A stretch of 64,000 bases of DNA from Pseudomonas parafulva (GTDB lineage: Bacteria; Pseudomonadota; Gammaproteobacteria; Pseudomonadales; Pseudomonadaceae), in the NCBI RefSeq assembly GCF_000800255.1, contig NZ_CP009747.1:3286001-3350000 (forward strand), written 5' to 3'. The notes under the pieces were generated by a model. The model searched no databases. It had not been told where the DNA came from and saw only the letters and a list, made by a program, of their open reading frames with translations. Positions 51,922 to 62,825 of the stretch are shown here, in pieces. The stretch's first letter is position 1. Every line of letters starts with the position of its first letter. Both the position numbers and the translations under genes were made by a program.

Positions 51922-53196
51922 ATGCAGGACGGCTACAACGACCCGCTCTGGCGTCAGGTCGTTTCGGGCGCACAGATGCTCTTCGTGGCATTCGGTGCGC
52001 TGGTGCTCATGCCGCTGATCACCGGCCTGGACCCCAACGTGGCGCTGTTCACCGCGGGCCTGGGCACGCTGTTGTTCCAATTGGTCACGGGGCGCCAGGT
52101 GCCGGTGTTCCTGGCCTCCAGCTTCGCCTTCATCACCCCGATCATCCTCGCCAAGGGCCAGTTCGGCCTTGCTGCGACCATGGGCGGGGTAATGGCCGCT
52201 GGCTTCGTCTACACCTTCATGGGCCTGATGGTGAAGATCAAAGGCACCGGTTTCATCGACCGCATGCTGCCGCCGGTCGTCATCGGCCCGGTGATCATCT
52301 CCATTGGCCTGGCCATGGCGCCGATCGCCGCCAACATGGCCATGGGCAAGGGCGGCGACGGCAGCGCGTTGATGCCCTACCAGACCGCCATGCTGATCTC
52401 CATGCCGGCGCTGCTGACCACCTTGATCGTCGCGGTGTTCGGCAAAGGCATTTTCCGCCTGGTGCCGATCATCGCGGGCGTGCTGGTCGGCTTCGCCTTG
52501 TCCTTCGCCTTCGGTGTGGTGGACACGGCGAAGATCGCCGCCGCGCCATGGTTGGAACTGCCCAACTTCACCGCGCCGGAGTTCAACTGGCAGGCGATCC
52601 TGTTCATCGTGCCAGTGGCCCTGGCCCCGGCCATCGAGCATATCGGTGGGGTGATCGCCGTGGGCAGCGTGACCGGCCGCGACTACCTGAAAAAGCCCGG
52701 TTTGCACCGCACGCTGCTCGGTGACGGCCTGGCCACCACCGCTGCCGGCCTGTTCGGCGGCCCGCCCAACACCACCTATGCCGAAGTGACCGGCGCGGTG
52801 ATGCTGACCAAGAACTACAACCCGAAGATCATGACCTGGGCGGCGGTGTTCGCCATCACCCTGGCCTTCATCGGCAAGTTCGGCGCGCTGCTGCAAAGCA
52901 TCCCGGTGCCGGTGATGGGCGGCATTCTGTGCCTGTTGTTCGGCTCGATCGCGGCGGTGGGCATGAACACCCTGATCCGCCACAAGATCGACCTGGCCGA
53001 AGCGCGCAACCTGGTCATCGTCTCGGTGACCCTGGTGTTCGGTATCGGCGGCGTGTTGATCGGCAGCGGCGACGGCCCCGACGATTGGGGGCTGAAGGGC
53101 ATCGCGCTGTGCGCGGTAGTGGCCATCGCCCTGAACTTGATTCTGCCGGGCAACGATGGCTGGAAAAACAAGACGCTGGACGATCAGTTGCCTTGA
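51922..53196 (+). CDS. uraA: Uracil permease (NCS2 family)
   Basis: This 424-residue membrane protein has the NCS2 fold. Its motifs are VFLASSFAFITPIILAKGQF, LAPAIEHIGGVIAVG (the Q/E-H substrate motif) and GGPPNTTYAEVTGAVMLT. It imports uracil by proton symport. Its ATG is 2 bp after the upp stop. A terminator closes the operon. Confidence 0.94.
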   Translation: MQDGYNDPLWRQVVSGAQMLFVAFGALVLMPLITGLDPNVALFTAGLGTLLFQLVTGRQVPVFLASSFAFITPIILAKGQFGLAATMGGVMAAGFVYTFMGLMVKIKGTGFIDRMLPPVVIGPVIISIGLAMAPIAANMAMGKGGDGSALMPYQTAMLISMPALLTTLIVAVFGKGIFRLVPIIAGVLVGFALSFAFGVVDTAKIAAAPWLELPNFTAPEFNWQAILFIVPVALAPAIEHIGGVIAVGSVTGRDYLKKPGLHRTLLGDGLATTAAGLFGGPPNTTYAEVTGAVMLTKNYNPKIMTWAAVFAITLAFIGKFGALLQSIPVPVMGGILCLLFGSIAAVGMNTLIRHKIDLAEARNLVIVSVTLVFGIGGVLIGSGDGPDDWGLKGIALCAVVAIALNLILPGNDGWKNKTLDDQLP

Positions 53197-53214
53197 GCCT
53201 GCGTTGAACTCATG

Positions 53215-53242
53215 GGGGCTGCACTGCAGCCCCTGCTGTTTT
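53215..53242 (+). terminator. Terminator of upp-uraA
   Basis: GGGGCT / AGCCCC with a 7-nt loop, followed by TGCTGTTTT. It lies between converging uraA and hemH and may serve the former. Confidence 0.75.
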
Positions 53243-54255
53243 CACGCCTTCTCGCACATCCCCGCCAGCACCTGCGCCCACTGCGGGTGATCGTTCAGGC
53301 ACGGCACCAGCACCAACGCTTCACCGCCGGCCTCGATGAACTGCTCCTTGCCGCGGTCACCGATCTCTTCCAGCGTCTCGATGCAATCAGCGACGAACGC
53401 CGGGCACATCACCAACAGCTTCTTCACCCCGGCCGCCGCCAGTTCATCCAGGCGCGTCTCGGTGTAGGGCTCGATCCATTTGGCTCGCCCCAGACGCGAC
53501 TGGAACGAGGCCGACCACTTACCGTCGGGAATGCCTGCCGCCTTGGCAAAGGCCGCCGCACTGGCCAGGCACTGCGAGCGATAGCAGACCTTGCGCACTT
53601 GGGGGCAGGCGGTTTCACAGCAATTGGCGCTCTGCAGGCAATGCGAACCGGTCGGATCGAGCTTCTTCAGATGGCGCTCCGGCAAACCGTGGAAGCTCAG
53701 CAGCAGGTGGTCGTACTCCTGCTGCAGATAAGGCTGAGCACTGGCCACCAGCGCGTCGATATAGTCGGGTTCGTCGTAGAAGGGCTGCAGCACTCGCAAC
53801 TCCATCGCCAGTTTCTGCTCGGCCAGGGTCTTGCGCGCCTGCTCCACCACGGTGGTCACGGTGCTGTCGGCGAACTGTGGGTACAACGGCGCCAGGGTCA
53901 CCTTGCGTACACCTTGCGCCGCGAGCCGCTCCAGGACCTGGGGCAGCGCCGGCTGGCCGTAGCGCATGGCGACCTCCACCGGTCCGTGGGGCCAGTGCGG
54001 GGTGATGGCCGCTTGCAGACGGCGGGTCAGCACCACCAGCGGCGAGCCCTCGTCCCACCAGATCGACGCGTAGGCGTGGGCCGACTGTTCCGGGCGCTTG
54101 ATCAGGATCAGCGACACCAGCAGCCGACGCACCGGCCAGGGCAGGTCGATGACGTAGGGGTCCATGAGGAACTGGTTGAGGTAACGGCGCACGTCGGCAA
54201 CCGAAGTGGAAGCCGGTGAACCTAGGTTGACCAGCAGCAGGGCGTGATCGGTCAT
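53242..54255 (-). CDS. hemH: Ferrochelatase
   Basis: This 337-residue enzyme inserts Fe2+ into protoporphyrin IX, the last step of protoheme synthesis. Family motifs are [20 protein letters not shown], the catalytic His in [12 protein letters not shown] and [18 protein letters not shown] central insert is cysteine-rich ([16 protein letters not shown] and KVCYRSQC), seven Cys in ~25 residues. That could bind an iron-sulfur or other metal centre, as some bacterial ferrochelatases do, but this is inferred. The start at 54255 is the family start. Confidence 0.94.
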   Translation of the reverse strand: MTDHALLLVNLGSPASTSVADVRRYLNQFLMDPYVIDLPWPVRRLLVSLILIKRPEQSAHAYASIWWDEGSPLVVLTRRLQAAITPHWPHGPVEVAMRYGQPALPQVLERLAAQGVRKVTLAPLYPQFADSTVTTVVEQARKTLAEQKLAMELRVLQPFYDEPDYIDALVASAQPYLQQEYDHLLLSFHGLPERHLKKLDPTGSHCLQSANCCETACPQVRKVCYRSQCLASAAAFAKAAGIPDGKWSASFQSRLGRAKWIEPYTETRLDELAAAGVKKLLVMCPAFVADCIETLEEIGDRGKEQFIEAGGEALVLVPCLNDHPQWAQVLAGMCEKA

Positions 54256-54268
54256 GCAGCGTCCTATG

Positions 54269-55174
54269 TCAGAGGCGTTCGGACAGATCGTCCAACGCCG
54301 ATTGCAGATCGTCGAAGCGGAACGTGAAGCCTTCTTCCAGCAACCGTGCCGGGCGGGCCCGCTGTCCACCCAGCAACAAGGTGGACAGCTCGCCCAACCC
54401 CGCCTTGAGCAGCAGGGCGGGGACCGGCAGTACGGCCGGTCGATGCAGCGCGCGACCCAGTGCCTTGGCGAACGCCCGGTTGCGCACCGGCTCCGGCGCG
54501 CAGGCATTATAGGGACCGCTGGCGTCGGTGCGCTGCAAGAGAAAATCAATCAGGGCGATGTGATCCTCGATATGAACCCAAGGCATCCATTGCCGTCCAT
54601 CGCCCAGCGGCCCGCCCAGGCCGAGTTTGAACGGCAGCCGCAGGCGCGACAAAAAGCCGCCGTCGCCAGCCAGCACCAGCCCGGTTCGCACCAGTACGAC
54701 TCGCAGTCCCAGCGCTTGGGCGCGTTGGGCGGTTTCTTCCCAGGCGATGCACAACTGGCTGGCGAAATCCTCCTTGACCGGCGGCGACGCCTCGGTCAAC
54801 TCACGCTCGCCGCCATCGCCATACCAGCCCACTGCCGAGCCGGACACCAGCACCTCGGGGCGCTGCTCACGCGTTTCGAGCCACGCCAGCAGTTGCTCGG
54901 TCAGGGTGATACGGCTGGCCCACAGCAGGTGACGGCGCGAAGCGGTCCACGGTCGGTCGGCAATGGGTGCACCGGCCAGGTTGACCACCGCATCGACCTG
55001 ATCGCTCGGCGCAATATCCTCCAGCCGGGCGATGCCGCGCACGCCTTCGCCGCAGCGCCGAGGCACCTGGGCGGGATCGCGACTCCAGACCGTCAAGCGA
55101 TGTCCCTGGCTCAACCAGCGTCGGCACAGATGCCGTCCGATCAAGCCTGTACCCCCTGTCAGCACGATGTGCAT
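54269..55174 (-). CDS. TIGR01777-family NAD-dependent epimerase-like protein
   Basis: This 301-residue extended-SDR protein has the dinucleotide motif [20 protein letters not shown] and family blocks [38 protein letters not shown] and [15 protein letters not shown]. It belongs to the YfcH/SulA-related TIGR01777 group, whose role is unknown. It is divergent from the renalase-like flavoprotein gene. The LitR-type operator between the two could control both, and it is 13 bp from hemH. Confidence 0.87.
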   Translation of the reverse strand: MHIVLTGGTGLIGRHLCRRWLSQGHRLTVWSRDPAQVPRRCGEGVRGIARLEDIAPSDQVDAVVNLAGAPIADRPWTASRRHLLWASRITLTEQLLAWLETREQRPEVLVSGSAVGWYGDGGERELTEASPPVKEDFASQLCIAWEETAQRAQALGLRVVLVRTGLVLAGDGGFLSRLRLPFKLGLGGPLGDGRQWMPWVHIEDHIALIDFLLQRTDASGPYNACAPEPVRNRAFAKALGRALHRPAVLPVPALLLKAGLGELSTLLLGGQRARPARLLEEGFTFRFDDLQSALDDLSERL

Positions 55175-55287
55175 GGCTGTGTCCTCGCATGCTGTGGCTA
55201 TGGTCTATTTTTAACTTCAAGGCACTTTTTCAACCCGACGCTCTCGGATAAACATAGGCCAACCTGTTCCACCGGGTGGAATAACCT

Positions 55288-55311
55288 TATACAAAACTTC
55301 TGCATTGTACA
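55288..55311. promoter_or_regulatory. LitR-type operator between divergent genes
   Basis: TATACA-N12-TGTACA fits the class II LitR (PplR) consensus recalled for P. putida, T(G/A)TACA-N12-TGTA(C/T)A, at all defined positions. It lies 51 bp upstream of the flavoprotein ATG and 114 bp from the TIGR01777 start. Confidence 0.75.
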
Positions 55312-55322
55312 GGTTTGTCTGA

Positions 55323-56348
<1,026 letters not shown>

Positions 56349-56351
56349 CGT

Positions 56352-56375
56352 TGTACAAGAAATTTTCCTTGCATA
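56352..56375. promoter_or_regulatory. LitR-type operator, one mismatch
   Basis: TGTACA-N12-TGCATA, one mismatch in the second half from T(G/A)TACA-N12-TGTA(C/T)A. It is spaced 50 bp centre to centre from the perfect copy downstream. Confidence 0.6.
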
Positions 56376-56401
56376 AGTTTTTCGATGTGCTGGAATAGAC
56401 C

Positions 56402-56425
56402 TGTACAAGAAATAAACCTTGTACA
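56402..56425. promoter_or_regulatory. LitR-type operator, perfect match
   Basis: TGTACA-N12-TGTACA, ending 18 bp upstream of the DUF523/DUF1722 start codon. Its position next to the ribosome site suggests overlap with the promoter. Confidence 0.8.
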
Positions 56426-56443
56426 AGTTTAGGGAGCGGCAGC

Positions 56444-57409
56444 ATGGACCCCCAGCACTCGACAGGTAAACCCCGCATCGCCATCAGCGCCTGCCTCGCC
56501 GGCCAGGACGTGCGTTACAACGGCGGTCACAAGGCCTCGGACTTGTGTCAGTCGCTCGACGAGCATTTCGAATGGGTGCCGTTGTGCCCTGAAGTAGCCA
56601 TTGGCCTGGGCATACCCCGCGAGGCGATCCGCCTGGTGGGCGACCCTCAGTCGCCGGAAGTGATCAATCCGCGCAATCCCGGCACCGACCTGGCGCCGCC
56701 GCTGCGTGCCTATGGCCAGCAGATGGCCGAGGCGCTCGACGATATCTGCGGTTATGTGTTCATGCAGAAATCGCCGTCCTGCGGCCTGGAACGGGTCAAG
56801 GTCTATCAAGACAACGGCCGCCCATCGCTGCAAGGCGGCCGCGGTGCCTATGCCCAAGCGTTCTGCGAACGGCGCCCGGATCTGCCGGTGGAGGAAGAAG
56901 GCCGCCTGCACGACCCGGTGCTGCGCGAGAACTTCATCAGCCGCGTCTATGCCTACGCCGACTGGCAGAATCTGCTGTCGCAGGGCCTGAGCCGCGCGGC
57001 CTTGCAGGGTTTCCATGCCCGCTACAAGTACCTGTTGATGGCCCACAATCCCCAGGCCTATCGGCAACTGGGCCACCTGCTCGGCAGCATGACCCGCAAC
57101 GACGATCCCGACGAGCTCGGTCCGCGTTACTTCACGCAGTTGATGCAGGCCCTGCGCCGGTGTGCCAGCCGCGGCACCCACAGCAATGTGCTGCAGCACC
57201 TGTGCGGCTACCTGCGCGATGCCCTGGACGGCAGCGACAAGGCCGAGCTGCAGCATCTGATCGGCCAGTACCAGGAGGGCATCGTCCCGCTCGTGGTACC
57301 GCTGACCCTGCTCAAGCATCACCTGCGCAATCATCCCGATCCGTATCTGCTGCAGCAGGCCTACCTGCAACCGCATCCGGAAAACATGGGGCTGCGCAAT
57401 GCACTCTGA
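56444..57409 (+). CDS. DUF523-DUF1722 fusion (YbgA-type) protein
   Basis: This 321-residue protein joins a DUF523 domain (1-155) and a DUF1722 domain (about 190-305). DUF523 has the conserved cysteines of TudS-like [4Fe-4S] desulfurases (C17 in SACLAGQDVRYNGG, C in VPLCPEVAIGLG and C in QKSPSCGLERVKVY). DUF1722 contains FHARYKYLLMAHNPQAYRQL. YbgA lies beside phr in many bacteria. The stop overlaps the start of the regulator gene by 11 nt. Operators upstream suggest light-responsive control. Enzymatic role unproven. Confidence 0.88.
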   Translation: MDPQHSTGKPRIAISACLAGQDVRYNGGHKASDLCQSLDEHFEWVPLCPEVAIGLGIPREAIRLVGDPQSPEVINPRNPGTDLAPPLRAYGQQMAEALDDICGYVFMQKSPSCGLERVKVYQDNGRPSLQGGRGAYAQAFCERRPDLPVEEEGRLHDPVLRENFISRVYAYADWQNLLSQGLSRAALQGFHARYKYLLMAHNPQAYRQLGHLLGSMTRNDDPDELGPRYFTQLMQALRRCASRGTHSNVLQHLCGYLRDALDGSDKAELQHLIGQYQEGIVPLVVPLTLLKHHLRNHPDPYLLQQAYLQPHPENMGLRNAL

Positions 57410-58289
57410 AGACGACCTGCCCATCGGCGAGCTGGCCCGACGTACCGGCGTCAACCCAGTGACCCTGCGCGCCTGGGAGCGCCGCTACGGCCTGCTGGTG
57501 CCCGATCGCACGCCCAAAGGACATCGCCTGTACCGCGAAGCGCATGTACAGAAGGTGCAAGAGATCCTGCAATGGCTGGAACGTGGCGCCTCGGTCAGCC
57601 AGGTGCGCGACCTGCTGGAGAACAGCGGCAGCGCGACGCCTGTGCTCAACAGCGACTGGCAAGCGCGTTGCGAGAAGCTCATCGATGCCATCGCCAACCT
57701 CGCCCAGCGCTCGCTGGACCAACAGTTGAACCAGGCCATGGCGCTGTACCCGGCCTCGACCCTGTGTGACCAACTGCTGCTGCCCTTGCTCGAGCAACTG
57801 GAGCAACGCTGGCGCCATCACTTCGACGCACGGCTGGAACAGGCCTTCTTCCACACCTGGCTGCGCAGCAAGCTGGGGGCGCGGGTCTATCACGACAATC
57901 ACTCGCTCGACGGCCCGCCGGTGCTGTTGGCCACCACCGCCGAACAACCGTTCAACGAGCGCCTGTGGCTGACCGCCTGGCTGCTGAGCAGCAGTGGCAT
58001 GGCGGTGGAGATTCTCGAGCAGCCGGTGAGCGGCAAACAGCTACTGCACGCCATCGAGCGCTTGCAACCCAGGGCGCTGGTACTGCATTTGGGCGCACGA
58101 CTGGACGTTCCGTCATTGATGCCACTGGCCACTGTCACGCTGGTGAAACTCTTGGGGGGTGCCAGTGCTCCCATACATGAAGAGCGGCTGCGCGCGTTGG
58201 GCCTTCCCGCCTCGCAGCTGTTCGACACACCCCAGCAAGCTTTGCGTCTGCTCCAGCAGTCGACCTCAAGCTCCAGTGCGAGACCCTGA
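57399..58289 (+). CDS. MerR-family regulator of class II LitR/CarH type
   Basis: This 296-residue regulator has a MerR HTH (PIGELARRTGVNPVTLRAWE, RRYGLLVPDRTPKGHRLYRE) and a long C-terminal region corresponding to the B12-binding module of CarH/LitR. The adenosylcobalamin hallmarks are not intact: the W-x9-EH motif reads W-x8-EQ (WRHHFDARLEQ), and no DxHxxG is seen. This fits the class II LitR of P. putida (PplR), which represses in the dark and is controlled by a LOV partner. It is encoded between YbgA and photolyase, with matching operators upstream of the operon. Autoregulation is inferred. Confidence 0.85.
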   Translation: MHSEDDLPIGELARRTGVNPVTLRAWERRYGLLVPDRTPKGHRLYREAHVQKVQEILQWLERGASVSQVRDLLENSGSATPVLNSDWQARCEKLIDAIANLAQRSLDQQLNQAMALYPASTLCDQLLLPLLEQLEQRWRHHFDARLEQAFFHTWLRSKLGARVYHDNHSLDGPPVLLATTAEQPFNERLWLTAWLLSSSGMAVEILEQPVSGKQLLHAIERLQPRALVLHLGARLDVPSLMPLATVTLVKLLGGASAPIHEERLRALGLPASQLFDTPQQALRLLQQSTSSSSARP

Positions 58290-58290
58290 C

Positions 58291-59718
58291 ATGCAATTGA
58301 TCTGGCTGCGCAGCGATCTGCGCATCGACGACAACATCGCACTGAGCGCTGCCACCCAGCAGGGGCCGACCATTGCCTTGTGGATCGCCAGCCCCGAGCA
58401 ATGGCACGCGCACGACGACGCACCGGCCAAGGTCGATTTCTGGCTGCGCAACCTGCGTGACCTGCGCCACGCACTGGACGCCTTGAACATTCCGCTGCTC
58501 ATCGGCCACACGGACACCTGGCAACAGGTGCCGCAAACAGTGCTAGCCGTCTGTCAGAAGCACAAGGTGCAGACGGTCCATTGGAACGACGAATACGGCC
58601 TCAACGAAGCGCAGCGCGATCAGCAGACGCGTGAATGCCTGGAACACGCCGGCATTGCCGTGAAAACGCACCTCGATCAACTGTTCTTCAAGCCCGGCAC
58701 GCTGCTGACCAAGGCCGGCAACTACTTCCAGGTGTTCGGCCAGTTCCGCAAGGCCTGTCTCGAGCACTTGCACCGCAGCCTGCCCGCTCAGGCCCACCGC
58801 GTGAAAGCCCAGGCGCCACTGTCCATCGCCCACGACCCGATCCCGCAGCATATAACCGGTTTCGACAAGCCCGCGCAGAGCATTCGCGACCACTGGCCGG
58901 CGGGCGAGCAGGAAGCACAGGCCCGGCTCGGCCGCTTCGTCGATGAGCTGATCGACGATTACCACGTAGCGCGCGATCTGCCGGCCACGCCCGGCACCAG
59001 TCAACTGTCGGCCTACCTGGCCGCTGGCGTGATCTCGCCTCGGCAATGCCTGCATGCCGCCCTGACCAGCAATCGGGGCGAATTGGACAGTGGCAGTAAA
59101 GGTGCACGCACCTGGATCGAGGAGTTGCTGTGGCGCGAGTTCTACAAACACATCCTGGTGGGTTATCCACAGGTGTCGCGGCACAAGGCATTTCGTGCCC
59201 ATACCGAAGCACTGCCCTGGCGCACTGCGCCGGACGACTTCGAAGCCTGGCAACAGGGTCGCACCGGCATTCCCCTGATCGATGCGGCCATGCGCCAGTT
59301 GCTGCACACCGGCTGGATGCATAACCGGCTTCGAATGGTGGTGGCCATGTTCCTGAGCAAGAACCTCTTGATCGATTGGCGCAAAGGCGAGCAACATTTC
59401 ATGCGTCACCTGATCGACGGCGACCTTGCTGCCAATAACGGTGGCTGGCAATGGAGCGCGTCGACTGGAACCGATTCAGTGCCCTATTTCCGGATCTTCA
59501 ACCCTGTCACACAATCGCAGCGGTTCGATCCAGACGGGCGATTCATTCGCCATTGGTTACCCGAGCTCACTCGGCTGGATAACAAGACCATTCATTTGCC
59601 AGTGAAATCCTCTGATTTATTTGATACAAGTTGCTACGTCAGCCCGATCGTTGACCTAGGGAAAAGTCGACAAAGAGCACTTGCGGCGTTCAAGGGGCTG
59701 TCCGCCGCCTCCAGTTAA
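58291..59718 (+). CDS. phrB: Deoxyribodipyrimidine (CPD) photolyase
   Basis: This 475-residue class I photolyase starts MQLIWLRSDLRIDDNIALSA (antenna-binding domain). The FAD-binding region contains GARTWIEELLWREFYKHILV, IDAAMRQLLHTGWMHNRLRM and NNGGWQWSASTGTDSVPYFR, with the DNA-repair signature and tryptophans of the electron chain. It repairs cyclobutane pyrimidine dimers using blue light. It begins 1 bp after the regulator stop, within the light-regulated cluster. Confidence 0.95.
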   Translation: MQLIWLRSDLRIDDNIALSAATQQGPTIALWIASPEQWHAHDDAPAKVDFWLRNLRDLRHALDALNIPLLIGHTDTWQQVPQTVLAVCQKHKVQTVHWNDEYGLNEAQRDQQTRECLEHAGIAVKTHLDQLFFKPGTLLTKAGNYFQVFGQFRKACLEHLHRSLPAQAHRVKAQAPLSIAHDPIPQHITGFDKPAQSIRDHWPAGEQEAQARLGRFVDELIDDYHVARDLPATPGTSQLSAYLAAGVISPRQCLHAALTSNRGELDSGSKGARTWIEELLWREFYKHILVGYPQVSRHKAFRAHTEALPWRTAPDDFEAWQQGRTGIPLIDAAMRQLLHTGWMHNRLRMVVAMFLSKNLLIDWRKGEQHFMRHLIDGDLAANNGGWQWSASTGTDSVPYFRIFNPVTQSQRFDPDGRFIRHWLPELTRLDNKTIHLPVKSSDLFDTSCYVSPIVDLGKSRQRALAAFKGLSAASS

Positions 59719-59728
59719 GGACGCAGAA

Positions 59729-60433
59729 TTGAGCAGTACTCGCAGTTTCTGGATTACCGGAGCCACCCGTGGGCTCGCAATGGCAATGGCAGAGCAGCTG
59801 CTCGCCGACGGGCATCGAGTCGCGGTCAGTGGCCGGCACACTCACGAACTCGAAGCCCTGATCGAGCTTTACGGTCCACGCCTGCTGCACCTTCCAGGCA
59901 ACCTGCACGAACTCGCCGACGCCCAATCGGCCGGTCAACGCCTGCAATCGCAGTGGGGCACGCTTGATGTCTTGATCATCAATGCAGGTACCTGTGACTA
60001 CCTGGCCCCGAACCTCCCTGCAGCAGAGATCTTCGAGCAGATCCTGCAAAGCAACTGGCACGCCACCGAACAGGCGTTGGCCAGCGCCCTACCCTTGCTG
60101 GCACGGGGCGAAAATCCCCGCGTGATGGCGATTTTCAGCCGCTACTCGGCCTTGCAGCGCTACTCTCCAGCGCAAAGCCCTGCCGGGCATAACAGTCTGC
60201 CGCACTGGGTGCGCGAACAACGCAAGGCATTGGGCGACCTGGGCGTGAAGCTGATGATAGCCGCACCGCAGTCGACCAAATCGCCCGTAAGCAATGCCCT
60301 GGCGTTGCCGGAGCAGTGGACGGCCGACAGCGCGGCGCAGGAATTGCTGAGCAAACTGGACAGCGAGCACCGCGAACTGGTGCTGGAAGTGCTGGATCCG
60401 ACCTTGCTATGGCCGCTGCCCAGCGAAGACTGA
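59729..60433 (+). CDS. Degenerate short-chain dehydrogenase-like protein
   Basis: This 234-residue SDR-fold protein has ITGATRGLAMAMAEQLLADG (TGxxxGxG with the last Gly replaced by Ala) and LIINAGTCDYL (NAG kept). Where the catalytic YxxxK should be, it reads YSPAQ, so the Lys is Gln. The start is TTG at 59729, with AAGGA 7 bp upstream overlapping the phrB stop; no ATG is suitably placed. It is the last gene of the photolyase operon. Dehydrogenase activity is doubtful. Confidence 0.8.
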   Translation: MSSTRSFWITGATRGLAMAMAEQLLADGHRVAVSGRHTHELEALIELYGPRLLHLPGNLHELADAQSAGQRLQSQWGTLDVLIINAGTCDYLAPNLPAAEIFEQILQSNWHATEQALASALPLLARGENPRVMAIFSRYSALQRYSPAQSPAGHNSLPHWVREQRKALGDLGVKLMIAAPQSTKSPVSNALALPEQWTADSAAQELLSKLDSEHRELVLEVLDPTLLWPLPSED

Positions 60434-60452
60434 GCGCAACGCAGGCTGCGCC

Positions 60453-61253
60453 TCAGCCGCTGAACGCCATGACCTGCGCCACAGGCGCAGCCCACAACGC
60501 AGGTAACACCTCGCGCAGCCGCTGCGGCTCGGCACTGCTGAAGAATTCGGCGTCGCGCGCCGGGCCATCGGCGAGCAGATTCCGGCCCTGCAGCAGACGC
60601 TGCAACTGCCTGGCCACGGCTGCGCCGGTATCGATGATCGCTACGTCTTCGGGCACCATCTGCGCCAGCAGCGGGCGCAGGAAAGGGTAATGCGTGCAGC
60701 CCAGGATCAGCGTGTCGCAGCCGGCCACCAGCAATGGCTGGACATAGCCCTCCAGCAAGATACGCAGTGGCGGGCTGCTCAAGTCGCCCCGTTCGATCAA
60801 TTCCACCAATCCCGGACACGGCTGAGTGACGACGCGCACATCGCCTGCGAACCGATCGAGCAAGGCCGCGAATTTGGCGCTCTGCAAGGTGCCAGTGGTC
60901 GCCAGCACGCCGACCACGCCAGAGCGGGTCGCCGCCGCCGCCGGCTTGACCGCAGGCTCCATGCCAACCAATGGCCATTCGGGATAACGCTGACGAAGGT
61001 CGGCTACCGCCGCCACCGTCGCCGTATTGCAGGCCAGCACCATGGCCTTGGCGCCCCGCGCCTGGAAAAACGCGGCAATGCGCCGGCAGCGCTCGCGGAT
61101 GTAGTCCGGCGACTTCTCGCCGTAGGGCACATGGCCGCAGTCAGCCACGTAGAGCAGCGACTCGGCCGGCAACAGGCGGTGGATATCGGCCAGCACCGAC
61201 AGACCGCCCACCCCCGAATCCATGACGCCGACCGGCGCCGAGCGATCAGCCAT
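60453..61253 (-). CDS. murI: Glutamate racemase
   Basis: This 266-residue enzyme makes D-glutamate for peptidoglycan. Motifs are [34 protein letters not shown], the first catalytic Cys in [12 protein letters not shown] and the second in [15 protein letters not shown]. The ATG at 61253 overlaps the moeB end by 8 nt; codons upstream to 61325 lie in moeB. Confidence 0.94.
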   Translation of the reverse strand: MADRSAPVGVMDSGVGGLSVLADIHRLLPAESLLYVADCGHVPYGEKSPDYIRERCRRIAAFFQARGAKAMVLACNTATVAAVADLRQRYPEWPLVGMEPAVKPAAAATRSGVVGVLATTGTLQSAKFAALLDRFAGDVRVVTQPCPGLVELIERGDLSSPPLRILLEGYVQPLLVAGCDTLILGCTHYPFLRPLLAQMVPEDVAIIDTGAAVARQLQRLLQGRNLLADGPARDAEFFSSAEPQRLREVLPALWAAPVAQVMAFSG

Positions 61254-62001
61254 GGCGGCTGCCGCACACGGCGCACTGTGGGTCGCGCTTGACCCGCAGC
61301 TCGCGAAAGCGTGTACCCAGGGCATCGATGAGCAACAGGCGTCCCACCAGCGGTTCGCCGAAACCGGCCAACAATTTGAGCGCCTCCAGCGCTTGCAGGC
61401 TGCCGACCAGGCCCACCAGCGGGCCGATCACCCCGGCTTCGCTGCAGGTCAATTCGGCTTCGCTGCCATGGCCATACAGGCAGTGGTAACAGGGGCTGTG
61501 CGCCTGCCGTGGATCGAACACCGATAACTGCCCTTCCAGGCGAATCGCCGCACCGCTGACCAACGGTTTGCCGGCTGCCACGCACGCCGCGTTGACCGCC
61601 TCGCGGGTGGCGAAGTTGTCGCAGCAGTCCAGCACCAGGTCCACGTTGGCCACTGCTGCCGCGAGGGAATCCTCATCCAGGGCCTGGCGATGGGCGACCA
61701 GGCGGACCTGCGGATTGATCGCCTGTAAACGCCGCAGCGCCGAGTCGACCTTGCTCAGCCCGAGGCTGTCGGTGTCATGCAGTACCTGGCGCTGCAGGTT
61801 GGTCAGCTCGACCGTGTCGAAATCGGCCAGATGCAGCTCGCCCACGCCTGCGGCCGCCAAGTACAGCGCCACAGGCGAGCCCAGACCACCCAGTCCGACC
61901 ACCAACGCCCTGCTCTGCTTGAGCCGCGACTGACCGTCGATATCCACCTGCGCCAGCAGGATCTGGCGGCTGTAGCGCAGCAGCTCGTCGTCGCTCAGCA
62001 C
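61246..62001 (-). CDS. moeB: Molybdopterin-synthase adenylyltransferase
   Basis: This 251-residue E1-like enzyme adenylates the C-terminus of MoaD. The ATP motif is [20 protein letters not shown], the Arg/Asn loop is [20 protein letters not shown], a conserved Cys lies in LTCSEAGV, and zinc is bound by CYHC and CAVC. It overlaps prmC by 7 nt and murI by 8 nt, part of a tightly packed minus-strand operon. Confidence 0.92.
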   Translation of the reverse strand: MLSDDELLRYSRQILLAQVDIDGQSRLKQSRALVVGLGGLGSPVALYLAAAGVGELHLADFDTVELTNLQRQVLHDTDSLGLSKVDSALRRLQAINPQVRLVAHRQALDEDSLAAAVANVDLVLDCCDNFATREAVNAACVAAGKPLVSGAAIRLEGQLSVFDPRQAHSPCYHCLYGHGSEAELTCSEAGVIGPLVGLVGSLQALEALKLLAGFGEPLVGRLLLIDALGTRFRELRVKRDPQCAVCGSRHG

Positions 62002-62825
62002 GGCAGGCGGCCCAGACTGATGCGCTCATGACCGCCGAGATCGCGGCGACTGCCGACATCGCTGAAGCCGCTGGCCGTGAGCAATTCACGCACTGCGCTG
62101 GCCTGGTCGTAGCCGTGTTCGAGCAGCAGCCAGCCACCGGCCATCAGGTGCTGGGGCGCCCGGGCAATGATCAGGCGCAGGTCGTCCAGGCCATCGGCAC
62201 CGGCCACCAGTGCGCTGCTCGGCTCGAAACGCACGTCACCGGCACTCAGGTGCGGGTCTTCGCTGGCGATGTAGGGCGGGTTGCTGATGATCAGGTCGAA
62301 GCGCTCACCGCCGAGCGCGTCGAACCAATGGCTGGCGCGCACCTGCACGTTGGCCAGGTGCAGACGCTGGCGGTTACGCTCGGCCAAGGCCACGGCCTCC
62401 TCGACACGGTCCACGGCCGTCACCTGCCAGGCCGGACATTCGCTGGCCAGGGCCAAGGCGATGGCCCCGGTGCCGGTGCCCAGGTCCAGTACCTGCGCAG
62501 CGCTTGCCGGCAGCAACTCCAGCGCTGCCTCCACCAGCAGCTCGGTGTCAGGCCTAGGAATCAGGGTGTGGGGCGCCACTTCCAGATCGAGTTTCCAGAA
62601 ACCCTGGTGACCCAGAATGTAGGCCACCGGCTCGCCGGCGCGGCGGCGCTCCAGCCAGGCAGCGTAGGTGTCGGCCGCCTCGCTGCTGACGATGCGCTCG
62701 GGCCAGGTGTGCAGGTAGCTGCGCGACTTGCCCAGGGCCGCAGACAACAGCAGTTCGGCGTCCAGACGCGCGCTGGAGGAGTCGGGCAACTGCGCGTTGC
62801 GCAGCAGGCTGGCGATGATGGTCAT
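61995..62825 (-). CDS. prmC: Peptide chain release factor glutamine methyltransferase
   Basis: This 276-residue SAM-dependent enzyme methylates the Gln of the GGQ motif in release factors. Motif I is VLDLGTGTGAIALALASECP and the catalytic motif is LIISNPPYIASEDPHL (NPPY). The N-terminal helical domain recognises the release factor. Its start overlaps the prfA stop by one base; encoding the enzyme directly after its substrate gene is the standard arrangement. Confidence 0.95.
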   Translation of the reverse strand: MTIIASLLRNAQLPDSSSARLDAELLLSAALGKSRSYLHTWPERIVSSEAADTYAAWLERRRAGEPVAYILGHQGFWKLDLEVAPHTLIPRPDTELLVEAALELLPASAAQVLDLGTGTGAIALALASECPAWQVTAVDRVEEAVALAERNRQRLHLANVQVRASHWFDALGGERFDLIISNPPYIASEDPHLSAGDVRFEPSSALVAGADGLDDLRLIIARAPQHLMAGGWLLLEHGYDQASAVRELLTASGFSDVGSRRDLGGHERISLGRLPC

